Origin: JBFGFX01 sp965232455
GTDB lineage: Bacteria; Pseudomonadota; Gammaproteobacteria; Steroidobacterales; Woeseiaceae
NCBI GenBank assembly: GCA_965232455.1
Contig: OZ246981.1
Location: forward strand, 4,278,001 to 4,342,000
Length of the DNA: 64,000 bases
Direction: 5' to 3'
Position 1 is the stretch's first letter. Each line of letters opens with the position of its first letter. Made by a program: the position numbers and the translations under genes. The notes beneath the pieces are model-generated. The model saw nothing but the letters and a program-made list of their open reading frames with translations, made no database searches and was not told the DNA's origin. Shown in pieces: positions 1 to 8,717 of the stretch.

Positions 1-1
1 G

Positions 2-718
2 TACACGGTTCGCGACCGCATGGCCGCGGACGTGTCGGGCACGCTGCAACAACTGGCGGAGATCGGGTACGACGAAGTTGAATTTGCCGGCTATTTCGAC
101 AACACGCCCGCGGAGATCAAGGGTTTTCTGGACTCCATGGGTCTGGTGTCGCCTTCGGCGCATGTCTCGATTGACGATATACGCAGGTCCCCGGAACAAC
201 TGATTGCCACTGCGCAAACCTTGGGGAACCGATATATCGCGCTGGGCTGGTTGGCGCCCGAAGAGCGCGTCGCCCTGGACGATTATCGGGGGCATATCGA
301 CCTCGTCGCCGGCTTTGCAGAGCGGTGCCGCGGTTCAGGGTTGCAGTTTGCCTGGCACAATCACGACTTCGAGTTCATAGAACTCGAAGGGCAGCGCCCC
401 ATGGACATGATCCTGGAGCGGACGGATCCCGAGCTCGTGCAAGTAGAGCTGGACCTCTACTGGATAGCAAAAGCCGGCGTCGATCCCTTCACCTATTTCG
501 AGCGCCACCCGGGCCGGTTTCCGCTGTGTCACGTCAAAGACATGGCCGCCGATACGAGCATGGCCGACGTGGGCGACGGCACGATTGATTTCGCTGCGAT
601 CTTTGCCGCCAGCGATCGTGCAGGTTTCGAGCACTATTACGTCGAGCGCGATGACTCCACGGATACGCTCGGTACCGCCGCCAACAGTTACAAAGCGCTT
701 TCCGAGCTGGTGTTTTGA
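2..718 (+). CDS. Sugar phosphate isomerase/epimerase (AP-endonuclease-2-like TIM barrel), 5' end outside window
   Basis: The reading frame is open from base 2 and reads YTVRDRM before the first ATG at 20. This matches the usual (L)YTVRD start of strand 1 in this family, so the gene begins upstream of the window and the ATG at 20 is internal. Family features seen are EVEFAG early on, WHNHDFEF in the middle, a metal-site-like ELDLYW and CHVKDM near the C-terminus, ending in YYVERD. Such proteins are Xylose_isom_TIM-barrel (PF01261) enzymes, usually cytoplasmic, acting on sugars, inositols or hydroxypyruvate-type substrates. The substrate cannot be told from sequence. The adjacent sugar-acid permease and kinase suggest carbohydrate use. 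The next gene converges on it with a 16-base gap. Confidence 0.85.
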   Translation, partial: YTVRDRMAADVSGTLQQLAEIGYDEVEFAGYFDNTPAEIKGFLDSMGLVSPSAHVSIDDIRRSPEQLIATAQTLGNRYIALGWLAPEERVALDDYRGHIDLVAGFAERCRGSGLQFAWHNHDFEFIELEGQRPMDMILERTDPELVQVELDLYWIAKAGVDPFTYFERHPGRFPLCHVKDMAADTSMADVGDGTIDFAAIFAASDRAGFEHYYVERDDSTDTLGTAANSYKALSELVF

Positions 719-734
719 GCAGACACCGGCCGAA

Positions 735-1493
735 TCAGTCGACCTGCGGCGCCAGCTTGATGGTGCCGAACACGCTGGCGTCGATGTAGCCGAGATTCTT
801 ATCTCCGTTGACGGGTTCAATATCATGGGAACCAACGAAGTGTTCTCTCTCTTCGCTGCCGTCATTGTCACAGTACGCGAGCATAAATCCCATGGTCTTG
901 CCAGCAGTCAGTGACACCGGCTGATTGGAAATGCTGGGGTGAAAACTGTCGTCAAACACCTTGATAGCGACTTCCCACAACACCGCGTGCGGCGGGCGCT
1001 CCTGCCTCCTCCATTGACTGTCGATGTGGTCGTTCAACAGCACGAATTCCGGTGACCCGTCCTCCAGTTGACCGCCGATGTCGACCGCCTGATTGTCGAG
1101 GGCAACGTGGTAGGCGAAAGCGTTGTAGTCGAACTGATGATTCCCTCCGGAACCGTCCTCGTCGATAAATATCTCCAGGCAGTCGTCATCCCAATAACGC
1201 AGCAGGGGGTCTGCATGCTGGTCGAACAGCACGTCGTCGGAAATTTCTGCAAGCAAATACAGATGGCGCTCGTCCCAGAGCAGCTTGTAGCGGCCCGCAA
1301 AGTCCTGCGGCTCCGGGTATTCGCCCAGGATGTGTTTGTCGATACGCCGCCATTCGGCATCGCTCCAGCTGCGCTCCAGCATTCTTCCGTCGATTGTTAT
1401 TCGCTCGCTGGTGAAGCGTACGGCATCGGTTTCCGCAATACCCTCGGAACAGAAGGCGAGTAACAGAATTGGCGGAATTACAGTTGGCTTCAT
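735..1493 (-). CDS. Secreted CBM9-like carbohydrate-binding protein
   Basis: A 252-residue protein beginning MKPTVIPP with a short hydrophobic stretch ending near EGIAETDA, which looks like a signal peptide. The frame is open to an ATG at 1511, but that start would overlap the upstream permease and add a non-signal-like head, so 1493 is preferred. The body resembles the CBM9 / DUF1083 sugar-binding fold: an early 'W.....W' element, DERHLYLLAEISDD, a DDCLEIFIDEDG loop (acidic calcium-type site) and a late GFMLAYCDND strand. No catalytic domain is attached. It follows the GntP-type permease on the same strand with about 10 bases between them, so the two are probably co-transcribed. It may bind periplasmic or surface sugar; the ligand is unknown. 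Confidence 0.75.
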   Translation of the reverse strand: MKPTVIPPILLLAFCSEGIAETDAVRFTSERITIDGRMLERSWSDAEWRRIDKHILGEYPEPQDFAGRYKLLWDERHLYLLAEISDDVLFDQHADPLLRYWDDDCLEIFIDEDGSGGNHQFDYNAFAYHVALDNQAVDIGGQLEDGSPEFVLLNDHIDSQWRRQERPPHAVLWEVAIKVFDDSFHPSISNQPVSLTAGKTMGFMLAYCDNDGSEEREHFVGSHDIEPVNGDKNLGYIDASVFGTIKLAPQVD

Positions 1494-1503
1494 GAGGGCT
1501 TCT

Positions 1504-2859
1504 TCAAACAAACACCGATATGGCCAGTGTGACCGCGAGGCCGGTCATTGCGATTATTGTTGTCAGCATGGTCCACGAGCGCAACGTGTCCTTTTCACTC
1601 ATTCCGAGATACCTGCTGACCAGCCAAAATCCCGAGTCGTTCACATGGGAAAGGATTGTCGCGCCCGAAGATATTGCGATCACCAGCAAAGCCAACATCA
1701 CGGCCGAAAGCTCTTGCGTGGACGTGACGGGGGCCAATAGCCCGGCGGCAGTAATCATGGCTACCGTCGCGGAGCCCTGAGCAATCCGGGTGAGCGCTGC
1801 GATCACGAATCCGAGGACCACGAGCGGCAGTCGCGAATTGGCCATCACGTCGGCCAGGGCGCTGCCCACCCCTGAATCGATCAGCAATTGCTTGAAAGCA
1901 CCGCCGGCTCCTGTAATCAATATCACGATGCCGGCGGGCTCCAATCCCTTGTTCGCAATCGCGAGGAGGTCGTCCTTGCTGAAGCCGTCGATCCGTGCCA
2001 GCAGGCCCATTGCCAACAGGGTAGCCGTCAACAGCGCGACAAACGGGTGCCCGAGAAACGTGAATATCCTTGTCCCGACATGCCCGTCACCCAGCCAGAT
2101 CGGGGTGATGGTGCTTAGCATGATCAACACCAGTGGCAGCAGGATAACGGTGGAAACCTGGGAAAAACCAATCGAGGTGCCTGAACGGATTTCGACGGCC
2201 TCGGAGAACGACTCGGGAACTTCTACATGAATACGGCGTGCGATGTAGCGTCCGAACAGGGGACCGGCGAGGATCATCGAGGGAATGCCGGCCAACGCTC
2301 CAAAGATGATTACCCAGCCCAGGTCCGCATCAAGCAAATCTGCCACGGCTATTGGGCCGGGGGTTGGCGGTACGAAGCTGTGTGCGACGGCCAGTCCGGC
2401 GAGGAGCGGCATCGCGTAGTACAGTAGCGAACGACCGGTGTTCTGTGCCAGGCCGTAGACAAGCGGGATCAGGATGATAAGTGCGACGTCGAAAAAAACG
2501 GGTATCGCAACGATAAAGCCGGTGATACCGAGGCCCCATTGCGCACGGTCAGCGCCGACCTTGCTGATTATTGTCTGCGCAACGCATTGAATTCCCCCGG
2601 ACACCTCCAGCAGTTTGCCGAGGATCGCGCCCAAGCCGACGACGACAGCGACGAAGCCGAGTGTGCCTCCCATGCCGTTCCTTATGGAATTCACGATCTC
2701 GCTGCCAGGCATATTCGTGCCGAGGCCGACCAAGACGCTTGTCAAAAGCAGAGCAACGAAAGCCGCTATTCGTAATCGAATGACCAGGAAGAGCAGCAAT
2801 AGAATGCCGAACACCGCAACCGAAATCAGCCAGGAACTTTCCAAACCATGCTCCGACAA
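1504..2859 (-). CDS. gntP: GntP-family gluconate/sugar-acid:H+ symporter
   Basis: A 451-residue, very hydrophobic protein with about a dozen membrane segments. It carries GntP family blocks such as GGTLGFVAVVVGLGAILGK, IPVFFDVALIILIPL, HSFVPPTPGPIAVA and ITGAGGAFKQLL. It would import gluconate or a related sugar acid by proton symport across the inner membrane. The divergent gene is gluconokinase, which supports gluconate-like substrates. The 451-residue start is a TTG at 2859 with no clear ribosome site. A second TTG at 2844 (LESSW) has GGAG six bases upstream and may be the true start. A CGTACATACAA motif lies 31 bases upstream of the 2859 start. Confidence 0.9.
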   Translation of the reverse strand: MSEHGLESSWLISVAVFGILLLLFLVIRLRIAAFVALLLTSVLVGLGTNMPGSEIVNSIRNGMGGTLGFVAVVVGLGAILGKLLEVSGGIQCVAQTIISKVGADRAQWGLGITGFIVAIPVFFDVALIILIPLVYGLAQNTGRSLLYYAMPLLAGLAVAHSFVPPTPGPIAVADLLDADLGWVIIFGALAGIPSMILAGPLFGRYIARRIHVEVPESFSEAVEIRSGTSIGFSQVSTVILLPLVLIMLSTITPIWLGDGHVGTRIFTFLGHPFVALLTATLLAMGLLARIDGFSKDDLLAIANKGLEPAGIVILITGAGGAFKQLLIDSGVGSALADVMANSRLPLVVLGFVIAALTRIAQGSATVAMITAAGLLAPVTSTQELSAVMLALLVIAISSGATILSHVNDSGFWLVSRYLGMSEKDTLRSWTMLTTIIAMTGLAVTLAISVFV

Positions 2860-2993
2860 TCGTTTGTTGACTCTGCGTGACTTCGCTTATTGTATGTACG
2901 TATCACCGGCGCGGCTACGATCTAGTTTGAGATAGGTTCTAGTGTCCTCGTCTGTATCCCAGCTTGTCACCTTTCACGCATTGAATTGTAGAT
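2860..2993. promoter_or_regulatory. Divergent gntP / gluconokinase intergenic control region
   Basis: A 134-base region between two divergent genes of one pathway. At 2890-2900 the plus strand reads TTGTATGTACG (CGTACATACAA on the gntP strand). The same 11-mer occurs twice upstream of the CocE-like gene at 46964-46987. Its centre, GTAC flanked by TAT and GTA, is nearly palindromic, as in operators of the FadR branch of the GntR regulators. That assignment is inference. No convincing -35/-10 pair was fixed for either direction. Confidence 0.45.
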
Positions 2994-3518
2994 ATGGTTC
3001 GTAGTCAATCGGAAATAGAGTCGGCGGCAAAGAAGGTGATTGTCGTCGCTGGTGTATCCGGGTGCGGAAAGTCGACTATCGGCAGCGCGCTGGCTGCTCG
3101 AATCGGATGGCCGTTCGTAGAAGCCGATGCGTTCCATAGTCAAGCCGCAAAAGCAAAAATGATGGCGGGAAGGCCGCTCGATGATGCGGATCGCGCTCCA
3201 TGGCTGGCGGCACTCAACGCGGAGTTGTCGCAGCGGGCTCCGGCAGTGCTGGCTTGCTCGGCGTTGAAACAATCGTATCGCGATCGTCTATCCGCAGGCT
3301 TATCGACCCGGTTTGTCTGGATCAGATTGAGTCGCGAGCTGGCGATGCAAAGAGTTGCGGACCGTTCAGACCATTTTATGCCCAAAAGTCTGGTGAGCAG
3401 CCAATTTGAAGTCGCTGAGGTCCCGCAGGAGGCCGTATTCCTGTCAGCGACGGAATCGATCGAAGATTCCGTTCATCATTGTGCAAAGGCGTTGGCGGCC
3501 TTCATTTCCCAACAATGA
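2994..3518 (+). CDS. gntK: Gluconokinase
   Basis: A 174-residue cytoplasmic kinase that phosphorylates gluconate to 6-phosphogluconate with ATP, feeding the pentose phosphate or Entner-Doudoroff routes. The Walker A motif GVSGCGKST is at residues 20-28. It is followed by ALAARIGWPFVEADAFH, the typical gluconokinase 'F.E.D..H' substrate loop, then GRPLDDADRAPWL and ACSALKQSYRD. The length matches the small GntK type (about 165-175 residues). The ATG at 2994 leaves a normal-length head before the P-loop. It is divergent from the GntP-type permease, so uptake and phosphorylation are paired. Confidence 0.93.
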   Translation: MVRSQSEIESAAKKVIVVAGVSGCGKSTIGSALAARIGWPFVEADAFHSQAAKAKMMAGRPLDDADRAPWLAALNAELSQRAPAVLACSALKQSYRDRLSAGLSTRFVWIRLSRELAMQRVADRSDHFMPKSLVSSQFEVAEVPQEAVFLSATESIEDSVHHCAKALAAFISQQ

Positions 3519-3896
3519 ATGATCGAGTCGACGTGTGTTGTTGTGCCGCTACTGTCCCGGCGCTTCCGGCACAGACCGCAAACGCGTAGCTCTTTTGTCC
3601 ATCATCTGGCCGTGCGGCGGGCAAAAACCAAGCGTGAGCTCGCAAAGCGCTTTCCAGTCAAAGCCTTAGCAGTCAAAGCCGTAGCAGTCTCAATGCCTGA
3701 AGCGAGGGATCTAGCACGCCGTTTCTGAATGGCGCTATCATGGTTGCCACGTTGTGTGGTTCTGCTGCGACATTTGGGGGAATTCGCAGTGATCGATTAC
3801 GCCTTTGCGGTAAACATTGGGAGAACGCGGTGCCCGGGATCCATACCGAATTCCCCAACAGGACACGGTCGGCTTAGATCTTCGTCCGCCAGCGCG
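3519..3896. other. Non-coding stretch between gluconokinase and the first TBDR
   Basis: No supported gene here: short open frames exist but have no family resemblance. The one visible structure is a 15-base tandem duplication at 3656-3685 (AGTCAAAGCCTTAGC then AGTCAAAGCCGTAGC, with a further AGTC). The promoter of the downstream TBDR should lie in this stretch, but no clear hexamer pair was identified. Confidence 0.5.
3656..3689. repeat. 15-bp tandem repeat, 2.3 copies
   Basis: Two adjacent 15-base units differing at one base (T/G), followed by the first four bases of a third. It lies about 210 bases upstream of the TBDR start. It may be a regulator binding array or a random slippage product; nothing in the sequence decides. 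Confidence 0.6.
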
Positions 3897-6743
3897 GTGG
3901 GGAGATTCGGATCGAAAGCGCGATTGCGGGTTTTGATCCGAAAAACCGGCGTAATGCTCGTGGGTGTCGTCGGGTCCGCGTGCTGTCTTGCACAAACGAC
4001 GACGGGGTTCGATCGGCCGCTGGTCGAGTTCGATATTCCCGCGCAGCGACTTGATTCGGCGCTCGTCGCATTCTCGATTCAGGCGGACGTCAACGTTCTC
4101 GGTCTTGCTTCAATGTTGGATGAGTTTTCCGCACCCGAAGTCAAAGGCGTGATGACGGCTGACGAGGCGCTGGAACTCTTGTTGTCCGGTACCGGGCTGG
4201 AATATCGATACTCCGGCAAACATTCGTTGTCGGTTGTTGCGGCAAAGGAACCTCTCGACCCGATGCCGGCGGAAGAACCGTCAAGCGGCATTGGCGCCGA
4301 GACGGTGGCAAGCAGCGATGTGGTGCTCGAAGAAGTAGTCGTCACCGCAAATCGGCGCACGGCGAATTTACAGAACATCCCGATCGCAGTCACCGCTTTG
4401 CAGGCCGCTGACTTGAGCCGCAATCACATCCGCGATCTGCGAGACATTACCGGGTTGGTGCCAGGTTTGGAAATGATCGATACCGCGCCTCAGGCTGCGG
4501 TTCTTGTGCAGCTGCGCGGCGTCGGAACGACGAATATCACCGAGATTGCGGACGGTCCGGTCGCGATTCACGTTGACGGAGTCTATTCGCCCAGGTCGCA
4601 GGCCGTTGCCGCATTGTTGCACGACGTTGAGCGCGTGGAGATTCTGCGTGGACCTCAAGGCACCTTGTACGGCAGGAATTCGTCATCCGGGAGTATCAAT
4701 GTCTACAATCGCCGACCTGAGTTCGGGAAGCTGTCGGCCGATCTGCACCTGACCGCGGGAAACTTCGATCACCACCTGGTCAAAGCGGCGTTTAACGTGC
4801 CGATCGGTGAGACGTTCGCACTGCGGGTGGCCGGCGCCCTCAACAGACAGGACGGCTTTACGGAGTTGCTGAGTGACTACGCCGGCTTGGGTATCCAGTA
4901 TCCGGCCACTGCCAGCGATCTCACGGATTACGATCGGGCTCTGCCGAGCGGCCAGAAAAGACCGGAAACAGTCGATCAGGCGAGTATTCGCGTCACGGGC
5001 CTGTGGCGCCCGAACGACCGGATCGACACGCTGTTGAGCTATGAACGATACGAGGACGCCGGGGCAGGAATTGCTCTGCTGGATCCGACGCTGGTGGATC
5101 GCGGAATCCGCGGCGTGGTGCTCGACAGCCCGACGTCGCTCGATCTCGTCAACGAGACACTGCGCTCGAATCTGACCTTTCACCTGCCGGGAGACCACGC
5201 ATTGTCGTACGTTTTCGGCTGGTCGGATATGAGTCGCCGTCAGATTGTCGATATCGATAACGGACGCGACGGCAGTTTCGAGCAGCAGCGCACCGACTCG
5301 TCACGGTTCCGGTTTCTGTCTCACGAGATCAACGTGACCAATAGCGACACGAACAGGCTGCGCTGGGTTGCCGGTCTGTTTGCATCACGAGAGAAGAACA
5401 GCATCGTGTTTGCGGTCGACCAGCAAAACGCCGGCGGCGGCCGCACACCGGTGGGCGCGACCAGTTGGATCAGCGACGATGACGGCGCCGCGGTGTCCTA
5501 CGCGATTCAGCCTGATCGGCGCGTCGAGTCCTTCGGCGTTTTCGCTCAATCGACCTTCGAGCTGACGCCTGCCCAACGGCTAACGTTTGGTGTGCGCTTC
5601 ACGGAGGACACCAAATCGGATCGAGGCGGCCGCGCGCTGAATTGTCGCGTGACCTCCGTGTTGGGCCCGTATCTCGAACCGGGATCCGTCGGTCCGGGTG
5701 CGCCGAGCCCTGATCAAATATTCGCCGACACGGCGGCCAGCGCGGCAATAGCCGAGGGACTTTCATTCGATGGAGGGACGAATAACGGGATTGGCGCGGA
5801 GCCCTGCTGGGTTCGTCAGGTCAACGATTTCTCCAAGACCTGGAGCAACACCAGCGGCCTTGCTCGCTATAGTCTGAAACTGGACGATGACGTCATGGCG
5901 TACGGTTCGGTATCGACAGGGTTCAAGTCCGGACACATACAGGATGCCGGCAACAATGCGCGGCCGGAAACGGTCCTGAGTTACGAGCTGGGGCTGAAAT
6001 CACAGTACTTGCACGACCGCCTCAGAGTGAATGCGGCATTGTTCCGGGCGGAATACGATGATCTGCAGTTTTCAGGGCAGGACCGCAGGGACCTGAACGG
6101 AGACGGGATTCCGGATACGGGCAGCAGCACCGTGGTTCGAAACGCATCGAAAGCCACGATCGACGGGGTGGAGCTCGAAGTGCAGTGGGGTCTCTCGGAT
6201 GTTGACACCCTGCAGCTCGCAGCAACCCTGACGAGCGGTGAATTCAAAGAGTTCGAGATACCGGATTCGGTGTTCGGCGACCTGTTCAATCCGTTTGCCG
6301 ACAGCACGTCTACGTCGCCCCTGGACCCCGTGGACCTGTCGGGCAACGAGCCCCCGCGGGTACCGGATTGGACGCTGACGCTCGCGTATCAACACGAATT
6401 CTTGCTACCTCACGGCACGTTGACCCCGAGAGTCCTGGCAACGGCTTCGGACGACTATTTTCTCGATATCTACAATCGCGATTCAGTCCCTGGGGGTGTC
6501 TTCGACAATCTTCCGAACGGTGGCCGTAGGCTCGGTGTGCAACGCGCCTATACCTCGTACGATTTCAGCCTCCGGTATCAACCTCACTCCGAGCGCTGGA
6601 TGCTGGAAGCTTTTGTAAAAAACGCAACTGACGAGGCCATCAAGATCGCGTCAGGCGACTTCATTACCGAAAATGGCTTCATCGCGACCTATATGCCACC
6701 AAGAACCTACGGGTTATCAGTGAGTTATTCCGTCGGGCACTGA
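3897..6743 (+). CDS. TonB-dependent receptor with N-terminal STN signalling domain (FecA-like transducer)
   Basis: An outer-membrane receptor that imports a ligand using TonB energy and reports ligand binding through its STN domain. A signal peptide (RKTGVMLVGVVGSACCLAQ) is followed by an STN domain (FDIPAQRLDSALVAFS ... ADEALELLLSGTGLEY). A TonB box EEVVVTANRR leads into the plug (LRDITGLVPGLEM, VEILRGPQGTLYGRNSS), and then a long barrel ends in a terminal strand at YGLSVSYSVGH. The frame stays open up to an ATG at 3729, but that would put about 75 residues before the signal core. GTG 3897, TTG 3924 or ATG 3954 fit better, and 3897 was chosen because it keeps the basic n-region. The sigma factor and FecR genes that complete the circuit follow directly. 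The ligand is unknown; the downstream sugar MFS gene suggests a carbohydrate. Confidence 0.88.
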   Translation: MGRFGSKARLRVLIRKTGVMLVGVVGSACCLAQTTTGFDRPLVEFDIPAQRLDSALVAFSIQADVNVLGLASMLDEFSAPEVKGVMTADEALELLLSGTGLEYRYSGKHSLSVVAAKEPLDPMPAEEPSSGIGAETVASSDVVLEEVVVTANRRTANLQNIPIAVTALQAADLSRNHIRDLRDITGLVPGLEMIDTAPQAAVLVQLRGVGTTNITEIADGPVAIHVDGVYSPRSQAVAALLHDVERVEILRGPQGTLYGRNSSSGSINVYNRRPEFGKLSADLHLTAGNFDHHLVKAAFNVPIGETFALRVAGALNRQDGFTELLSDYAGLGIQYPATASDLTDYDRALPSGQKRPETVDQASIRVTGLWRPNDRIDTLLSYERYEDAGAGIALLDPTLVDRGIRGVVLDSPTSLDLVNETLRSNLTFHLPGDHALSYVFGWSDMSRRQIVDIDNGRDGSFEQQRTDSSRFRFLSHEINVTNSDTNRLRWVAGLFASREKNSIVFAVDQQNAGGGRTPVGATSWISDDDGAAVSYAIQPDRRVESFGVFAQSTFELTPAQRLTFGVRFTEDTKSDRGGRALNCRVTSVLGPYLEPGSVGPGAPSPDQIFADTAASAAIAEGLSFDGGTNNGIGAEPCWVRQVNDFSKTWSNTSGLARYSLKLDDDVMAYGSVSTGFKSGHIQDAGNNARPETVLSYELGLKSQYLHDRLRVNAALFRAEYDDLQFSGQDRRDLNGDGIPDTGSSTVVRNASKATIDGVELEVQWGLSDVDTLQLAATLTSGEFKEFEIPDSVFGDLFNPFADSTSTSPLDPVDLSGNEPPRVPDWTLTLAYQHEFLLPHGTLTPRVLATASDDYFLDIYNRDSVPGGVFDNLPNGGRRLGVQRAYTSYDFSLRYQPHSERWMLEAFVKNATDEAIKIASGDFITENGFIATYMPPRTYGLSVSYSVGH

Positions 6744-6767
6744 GTCTTCGATGGCCGGATGCCCAGC

Positions 6768-6788
6768 GGCCGAAAAAAGTTTTCGGCC
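6768..6788 (+). terminator. Hairpin after the STN-TBDR gene
   Basis: A perfect 9-base stem GGCCGAAAA/TTTTCGGCC with loop AAG, 25 bases past the TBDR stop. It has no downstream T-tract, so it is either a weak or Rho-assisted terminator or an mRNA 3'-end protecting hairpin separating receptor from sigma-factor expression. Confidence 0.5.
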
Positions 6789-6967
6789 ATACAGGGGAGC
6801 GGATAGGCAGGAATCGCGCGTCTATAGGTAAGCCCCGGGACTTTGCGGTCTCGCTCTGCGAGGACGGCACGACGGCGCGATTCCATGCGATTGATATACT
6901 GATCGAGCACACCGCCCCGAGAGTCAGTCGGACTGGTGTCGATTGGGGTCCCGAGTGTGACAAATAA

Positions 6968-7492
6968 ATGAATCCTGAAAGTACTGACACGGCGGTTCAC
7001 GACATGTTTGTCGAATATCGTGCCGAGCTTTGCCAGTACGTGATGAAAAGCGCTGGTGTCGGAAAGGCGGAAGCCGAAGACGTGGTCCAGACAGCGTTTA
7101 CCAACATCTCACAGATGGAGCTGGCGACGGTTCGCAATCGCCGGGCTTTTCTGTACAAGACCTGCCGCAATATCGCCGTCGATGCGCAGCGCCGAGCGCA
7201 GGTTCGACAGAAGCATGTGGACGCGGTGGCCGGGGAAGGAAGCAGTATCGATGAGCTGGCGCCCGAACGCATTGTTGACGGCCAGCGCGACTTGAGGGTC
7301 GTCGGGCAGGCGCTTCGGCAAATGCCGCAGAAACGTAGAAAGATTTTGATTATGAGCCGCTTCGACGGCCTCTCATACGCCGAGATTGCGAGGAGAGAAG
7401 GTTTGTCGGAAACGGTCGTTCGCAAACACATAGGCAAGGCTCTCAGGGACTGTCAGAGAGCCATGCGTGACCGAGATTCGCAGCATAAGTAA
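6968..7492 (+). CDS. ECF sigma factor, FecI-like
   Basis: A 174-residue extracytoplasmic-function sigma factor. Region 2 is visible as EYRAELCQYV ... AEDVVQTAF and the -10-recognising RAFLYKTCRNIAVDAQRR. Region 4 is LRQMPQKRRKILIMSRFDGLSYAEIARREGLSETVVRKHIGKAL, a standard helix-turn-helix for the -35. It should be held inactive by the FecR encoded next and released when the STN-TBDR upstream binds ligand. The likely target is the TBDR gene itself. The order receptor-sigma-FecR is the reverse of the second system at 39.6-44.3 kb. The intergene to FecR is 7 bases. Confidence 0.92.
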   Translation: MNPESTDTAVHDMFVEYRAELCQYVMKSAGVGKAEAEDVVQTAFTNISQMELATVRNRRAFLYKTCRNIAVDAQRRAQVRQKHVDAVAGEGSSIDELAPERIVDGQRDLRVVGQALRQMPQKRRKILIMSRFDGLSYAEIARREGLSETVVRKHIGKALRDCQRAMRDRDSQHK

Positions 7493-7499
7493 ACACCCC

Positions 7500-8555
7500 A
7501 TGACCGCAACAAGTACCAAGTATACCGAACAAATCGAGCGTACCGCGCGCGAGTGGTTCGTGCTGATGCAGTCGGACACCGTCGCCGACGCCGAGAAAAC
7601 CAGTTTCGAGGAGTGGTTGAACGACCGGCCGGAACATCGCGTCGCCTATCAACAGCTCGATACGATCTGGGACCAACTCGCTGTGTTGGCCGAGACGCCG
7701 GAGGGCGCCCGCTTGCGCCGCTCCGTCGAAGCAGCATCAGAGGGCGGTCGGTTCGGCCGGCTATTCCGGCCGGCGTCGTCCGGTGGTTTCTTCTTCAATC
7801 GTCCGCTGGCTGCCGCGGCGGCGGTCGCGTTGTTTGCCGTCTGCGCCGGATTGCTGTGGTTCAGGGGTGGTAATGAGATCGCCCCAGAGTTGACCTACGC
7901 CACCGCCACGAGTGAGATTCGCGTCGTGCAACTGTCCGACGGCTCCCAGGTGACGCTCGGCGCCGAATCGGAGTTACGCGTCGCGTTCAGCGAGGACTTG
8001 CGCGCGCTCACGCTGCTCGATGGCGAGGCTTTCTTTGACGTTACGAGCGATCCGGAAAGGCCGTTCGTCGTTGAGGTGAACGACATTTACGTCAAGGCGG
8101 TTGGAACCAAATTCGACGTGCATAAGCGATACGCGGGCACGAACGTCGCAGTACTCGAAGGCCGTGTCAAGGTAGCGACCAACACCGGTGCGGCGCAAAC
8201 TGACGCGACGCCGTTATTCCTATCGGCAGGCGAGCAGGTCTCGAAACCGCAGGACGGCGCGTTCACGGACGTAGGGTCCGTTAGTGAACTCGAGTTTGGT
8301 GCGTGGCGCAACGGCCGTCTTGTCTTCAGGGATGCGCATCTGATTGACGTAGTCACGGACGCCAATCGGTATTTCGAGGGGTCGATCTCGCTGCAGGCGA
8401 GCGATATCTACGAAGAAAGAGTAAATTTGACGCTGCGAACCGATCAGATCGATCAGCTGCCGGCGATGTTGGAATTGATGGATCTGCCAATTGAGGTTCG
8501 CGAGTCACCCGGCGGCCGCATAACCATCGGTCCGGCCGCCGATGGTAACCCGTAA
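7500..8555 (+). CDS. FecR-family sigma regulator (anti-sigma, inner-membrane)
   Basis: 351 residues from the ATG at 7500. An in-frame start at 7467 would overlap the sigma gene and is less likely. The N-terminal cytoplasmic part (about residues 1-95) has the DUF4880-like 'AREWFVLMQS...FEEWLNDRPEHRVAYQQL' pattern. A single membrane segment (AAAAVALFAVCAGLLWF) follows. The periplasmic FecR domain begins at YATATSEIRVVQLSDGSQVTLGAES and includes VLEGRVKVA, and the C-terminal secretin/STN-like part includes DVVTDANRYF and LDLPIEV. It contacts the STN domain of the TBDR and controls the adjacent sigma factor. This is the known role of the family; partner identity is inferred from gene order. Confidence 0.9.
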   Translation: MTATSTKYTEQIERTAREWFVLMQSDTVADAEKTSFEEWLNDRPEHRVAYQQLDTIWDQLAVLAETPEGARLRRSVEAASEGGRFGRLFRPASSGGFFFNRPLAAAAAVALFAVCAGLLWFRGGNEIAPELTYATATSEIRVVQLSDGSQVTLGAESELRVAFSEDLRALTLLDGEAFFDVTSDPERPFVVEVNDIYVKAVGTKFDVHKRYAGTNVAVLEGRVKVATNTGAAQTDATPLFLSAGEQVSKPQDGAFTDVGSVSELEFGAWRNGRLVFRDAHLIDVVTDANRYFEGSISLQASDIYEERVNLTLRTDQIDQLPAMLELMDLPIEVRESPGGRITIGPAADGNP

Positions 8556-8717
8556 CCGACGTGCCTGTCGTGGAACGCCGTACGTGCTCTCTTGAGCGCT
8601 TCGCTGACAAGCATTGCGGTACTCGGTCGTGCGGACAACTACCGCGGCAACGATAGCGATACCGGCAATTTGTCGCACTGATTATCCAGCGTCTGCGGCC
8701 AACGGAGAAAAAAAACA

